Of a stretch of 7,957 nt of DNA, positions 6,092 through 7,957 are shown one piece after another. The DNA lies in NCBI GenBank assembly GCA_035477115.1, contig DATIKW010000024.1:1-7957 (forward strand). The letters are read 5' to 3'. The stretch comes from UBA995 sp035477115 (GTDB lineage: Bacteria > Bacillota > Sulfobacillia > UBA995). The stretch's first letter is position 1; every line of letters starts with the position of its first letter. The notes beneath the pieces were generated by a model. The model was given only the letters and a program-made list of their open reading frames with translations, did no database searches and was not told the origin of the DNA. A program made the position numbers and the translations under genes.

Positions 6092-7957
6092 TCAGTTGCC
6101 GCCAAAGAGGACGAATGCCACCAGCGCGGCCAGCATGACGAGGGCCATCGTCAGGCCGGCGACGTCGATGTTCATGATCGTCCTGCGCTTCGGGCAGTCG
6201 TTGGCCGCAGCTTCGCGGTCGCCCTGGGTCGAAGCGGGCGAAAGCCGGGCCCGGCGGCGCACGGCCGTCAGCCCACCAGACAAGGAGCGGATCCATGCGG
6301 CGCGGGCGCGGCTGAGCCATCCCTGGGCGCGACGCCCGCCCGCCAGCGCCCTGGCCGGGTCCAGCGCTCCGTCGGCCGCCGTGGCCAGATTGGCCGCCGT
6401 GCCGGCCAGTCTGGCGAGCGCCTCGGGGTCGAGCGTGCGCTCGACCATGGCGGCGAACATGGCCGTATCCTTCCCCGCCTGCACGATCTGGGCCGGGTCG
6501 AGCGACTTGTCGAGCGCGGCAACCGCGCGGGCCGCTCCTTGCCCATAGGGCACGACCCGGCTCGGATCGAGGGTGCTGTCCACGGAAGCGGCCAGGCGGC
6601 AGACCTTGGCCCCCCAGAATACGATCCCGTCGACCAGCGACTCCATCGACCAGCGAGGAAGTCGGAAAGGCAGCACGAAATCCCGCCGGCGCAGGTACGC
6701 GAGGAGAACCAGCCCCATGACCGCGGTCAGGGCGGTAGCCAGCAGCGGCAAGGGGGCCAAGAAATCGAACCCGGCCTGGGCTGAGGCGATCTCGGGCGGA
6801 TAACCGAACGCCTCGAGGAAAGGCACCACGAGCAGCCGCAACCAGAAAGCGGGCCGAATTCCCGTGAGCGCGAGGAGGATCCCGAAGGCCGCAACCAGCG
6901 CCGAGTCGCGGGCGGTCAGCGCGAAGGGGCGCTCGCCCGATCGCGAGCCCAGCAACTCCCAGCCCAGCCTGGCTGCGTAGGCGACCACCAGGGCCGAACC
7001 GAGATGGTAGGCGACTTCCATCGCGCCGAGTTCGGGGTAGCCGAGCCCGGCAGCCGCCCGCAATCCCTCGAGGATCATGGCCCGACTCGCATAGCCCGGG
7101 AATCCGGGCAGCCCGGCAATCCCCGCGATCGCCAGGAGGAACACCAGCGCCAACAGGGGCGACTGGCGTCCCATCCCCTTCAGCGAGGCGAGGTCGGAGT
7201 CGCCGACTTTCATCGCGACTATCCCGAGCAACATGAGCAGGGCGCCGCCGGCGACGGCATGACTTATGACGTGGAGGGCCATCCCGGCAAGGCCGAGTGC
7301 CCCCCCCTCGGCCAGCACGAAGGCGAGCGCCAACCCCACGCCGATCTGCCCCACCTGAGCCACGCAGCTGTAGGCGATGAGCCGCTTGGCGCTGCCGGCG
7401 AAGATCGCCAGGAAGCCGCCGAGCATCATGGTGCCCAGCGCCACCGGCAGCAGCAGCCGGCCTGCAGTCACCGCGGCCGTCCAGTCGGCCGCAGCCCCGG
7501 CCGGGGTCAGGAGGTTGAGGGTGCGCAGGACGCCGTAGGCGCCCGTCTTGACGATCACCGCCCCGATGAGCATGGCCGCGGGTGCCGGCGCCGCCGGGAG
7601 CGCCCGGGGCACCCAGAAGTGGGCGGGGACGAATCCCGCCTTCGCGGCGAATCCGAAGTACATGGCCGCTACCGTGATCAGTCCGGCCAGCGAGTGCAGG
7701 GCCGGATCCGGCTTGAGGACCGTCCCCCGGGTGATTGCGACCAGCACGCCCATGCCGGCCAGGATGCTCAGTCCGCCCAGAATGCTGAGGAACAGGTAGG
7801 TGCGGCCGGCGGCCAGGGCCTCGGGCGTCTGGTCGTGGATCACCAGGACGTAGAATCCGAGCGACAGCATCTCGAAGAAGAGGAACAAGGTGAACAGGTC
7901 GGCCGACAGGTAGCGGGCTACCGCGCAAGCCAGGCAGAAAGCTGAGAACACATGGTA
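6092..7957 (-). CDS. Proton-conducting membrane subunit, NuoM/MrpD/HyfB-like (5' end missing)
   Basis: The gene runs off the window; 621 codons are visible and the start lies outside. The core is an antiporter-like subunit that moves protons (or sodium ions) across the cytoplasmic membrane in complex I, Mrp antiporters or group 4 hydrogenases. Numbering from the first visible codon, I see the TM5-type glutamate in LFLFFEMLSLGFY (E29), a lysine in FAAKAGFVPAHFWVP (K106), and a second lysine in VIVKTGAYGVLR (K137), all family hallmarks. About a dozen hydrophobic segments lie between residues 1 and 420. The WVPRALPAAPAP stretch has Arg where Nuo proteins usually have Asp, which recalls the hydrogenase branch. 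Residue R292 replaces the usual TM12 Lys or Glu. A soluble tail (about 432-592) carries four 23-residue repeats, and a last hydrophobic helix occupies about 596-618. Family position is from E29, so roughly 115 residues should be missing. The exact complex (Nuo, Mrp or hydrogenase) cannot be told without the neighbouring genes. Confidence 0.88.
   Translation of the reverse strand, partial: YHVFSAFCLACAVARYLSADLFTLFLFFEMLSLGFYVLVIHDQTPEALAAGRTYLFLSILGGLSILAGMGVLVAITRGTVLKPDPALHSLAGLITVAAMYFGFAAKAGFVPAHFWVPRALPAAPAPAAMLIGAVIVKTGAYGVLRTLNLLTPAGAAADWTAAVTAGRLLLPVALGTMMLGGFLAIFAGSAKRLIAYSCVAQVGQIGVGLALAFVLAEGGALGLAGMALHVISHAVAGGALLMLLGIVAMKVGDSDLASLKGMGRQSPLLALVFLLAIAGIAGLPGFPGYASRAMILEGLRAAAGLGYPELGAMEVAYHLGSALVVAYAARLGWELLGSRSGERPFALTARDSALVAAFGILLALTGIRPAFWLRLLVVPFLEAFGYPPEIASAQAGFDFLAPLPLLATALTAVMGLVLLAYLRRRDFVLPFRLPRWSMESLVDGIVFWGAKVCRLAASVDSTLDPSRVVPYGQGAARAVAALDKSLDPAQIVQAGKDTAMFAAMVERTLDPEALARLAGTAANLATAADGALDPARALAGGRRAQGWLSRARAAWIRSLSGGLTAVRRRARLSPASTQGDREAAANDCPKRRTIMNIDVAGLTMALVMLAALVAFVLFGGN
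6308..6583 (-). repeat. Four tandem 23-residue LDP repeats in the tail of the membrane subunit
   Basis: Residues 459-550 of the partial membrane subunit consist of four contiguous units of exactly 23 residues (69 bases), with no insertions. Each unit has an LDP triplet at the same place: STLDPSRVV, KSLDPAQIV, RTLDPEALA and GALDPARAL, with the Leu at residues 463, 486, 509 and 532. The rest of each unit is rich in Ala with a Gly near the middle (residues 472, 495, 519 and 540 or 541) and ends in hydrophobic and Ala residues. The pattern suggests a helix capped at each LDP. The preceding stretch ESLVDGIVFWGAKV may be a degenerate extra unit, one residue shorter. The DNA copies have diverged, so this is an old protein-level repeat and not a recent DNA duplication. 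Function unknown. Confidence 0.85.

Noticed and set aside
4773..6548. Plus-strand open frame of 591 codons.
   Set aside because: It is antisense to comM and the end of the membrane subunit, both clearly real. The translation is low-complexity and typical of GC-rich antisense frames.
5958..7928. The comM frame stays open far upstream, giving an apparent protein of about 1160 residues.
   Set aside because: The upstream part is the membrane-subunit gene read in the wrong frame and is Arg/Gly/Pro-rich with no family likeness. The ComM domain begins at the TTG with a strong ribosome binding site.
7004..7945. Plus-strand open frame of 313 codons opposite the membrane subunit.
   Set aside because: The product is rich in Gly, Gln, Arg, His and Glu, as expected from the antisense of hydrophobic codons; no known motif is visible.
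1..7957. CRISPR array, insertion sequence, tRNA or rRNA genes.
   Set aside because: I saw no regularly spaced direct DNA repeats, transposase motifs or tRNA-like cloverleaf; coding genes fill nearly the whole window.

Overview
The window is a chromosomal segment, about two-thirds G+C by eye, in which every gene I can support lies on the minus strand. Reading in the direction of transcription (from base 7957 down to base 1) the order is: a partial proton-conducting membrane subunit of the complex I / Mrp / group 4 hydrogenase superfamily; comM (yifB); dprA; topA; and a partial trmFO. The block comM-dprA-topA-trmFO is the arrangement typical of Bacillota, where xerC, hslV, hslU and codY often follow trmFO. 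A methylene-tetrahydrofolate-dependent TrmFO together with a dprA-topA pair therefore points to a high-GC member of the Bacillota or a close relative (for example Limnochordia, Thermaerobacter-like or Moorella-like lineages). This placement is inference; nothing in the window fixes the genus.

Region by region: 7957-6092 is the 3' part of the membrane subunit. Its transporter core is followed by a long soluble tail with four 23-residue repeats and then one last hydrophobic segment. 6091-5958 is a 134-base gap holding a hairpin, a short AT-rich stretch that could be a -10 box, and a strong ribosome binding site. 5957-4434 is comM. 4433-4397 is a short gap containing a nine-codon reading frame that overlaps the dprA start. 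4396-3302 is dprA. 3301-3189 separates dprA from topA and has a weak promoter candidate and a good ribosome binding site. 3188-1098 is topA. 1097-1044 is a 54-base gap. 1043-1 is trmFO, cut by the window edge.

The four downstream genes work on nucleic acids: ComM and DprA process incoming single-stranded DNA in natural transformation, topoisomerase I relaxes negative supercoils, and TrmFO methylates U54 of tRNA. The membrane subunit belongs to energy conservation and looks like a separate transcription unit that happens to lie upstream. I see no mobile element, CRISPR array, tRNA or rRNA. The most unusual structure is the exact 23-residue repeat in the tail of the membrane subunit; the rest is conventional housekeeping and competence gene content.
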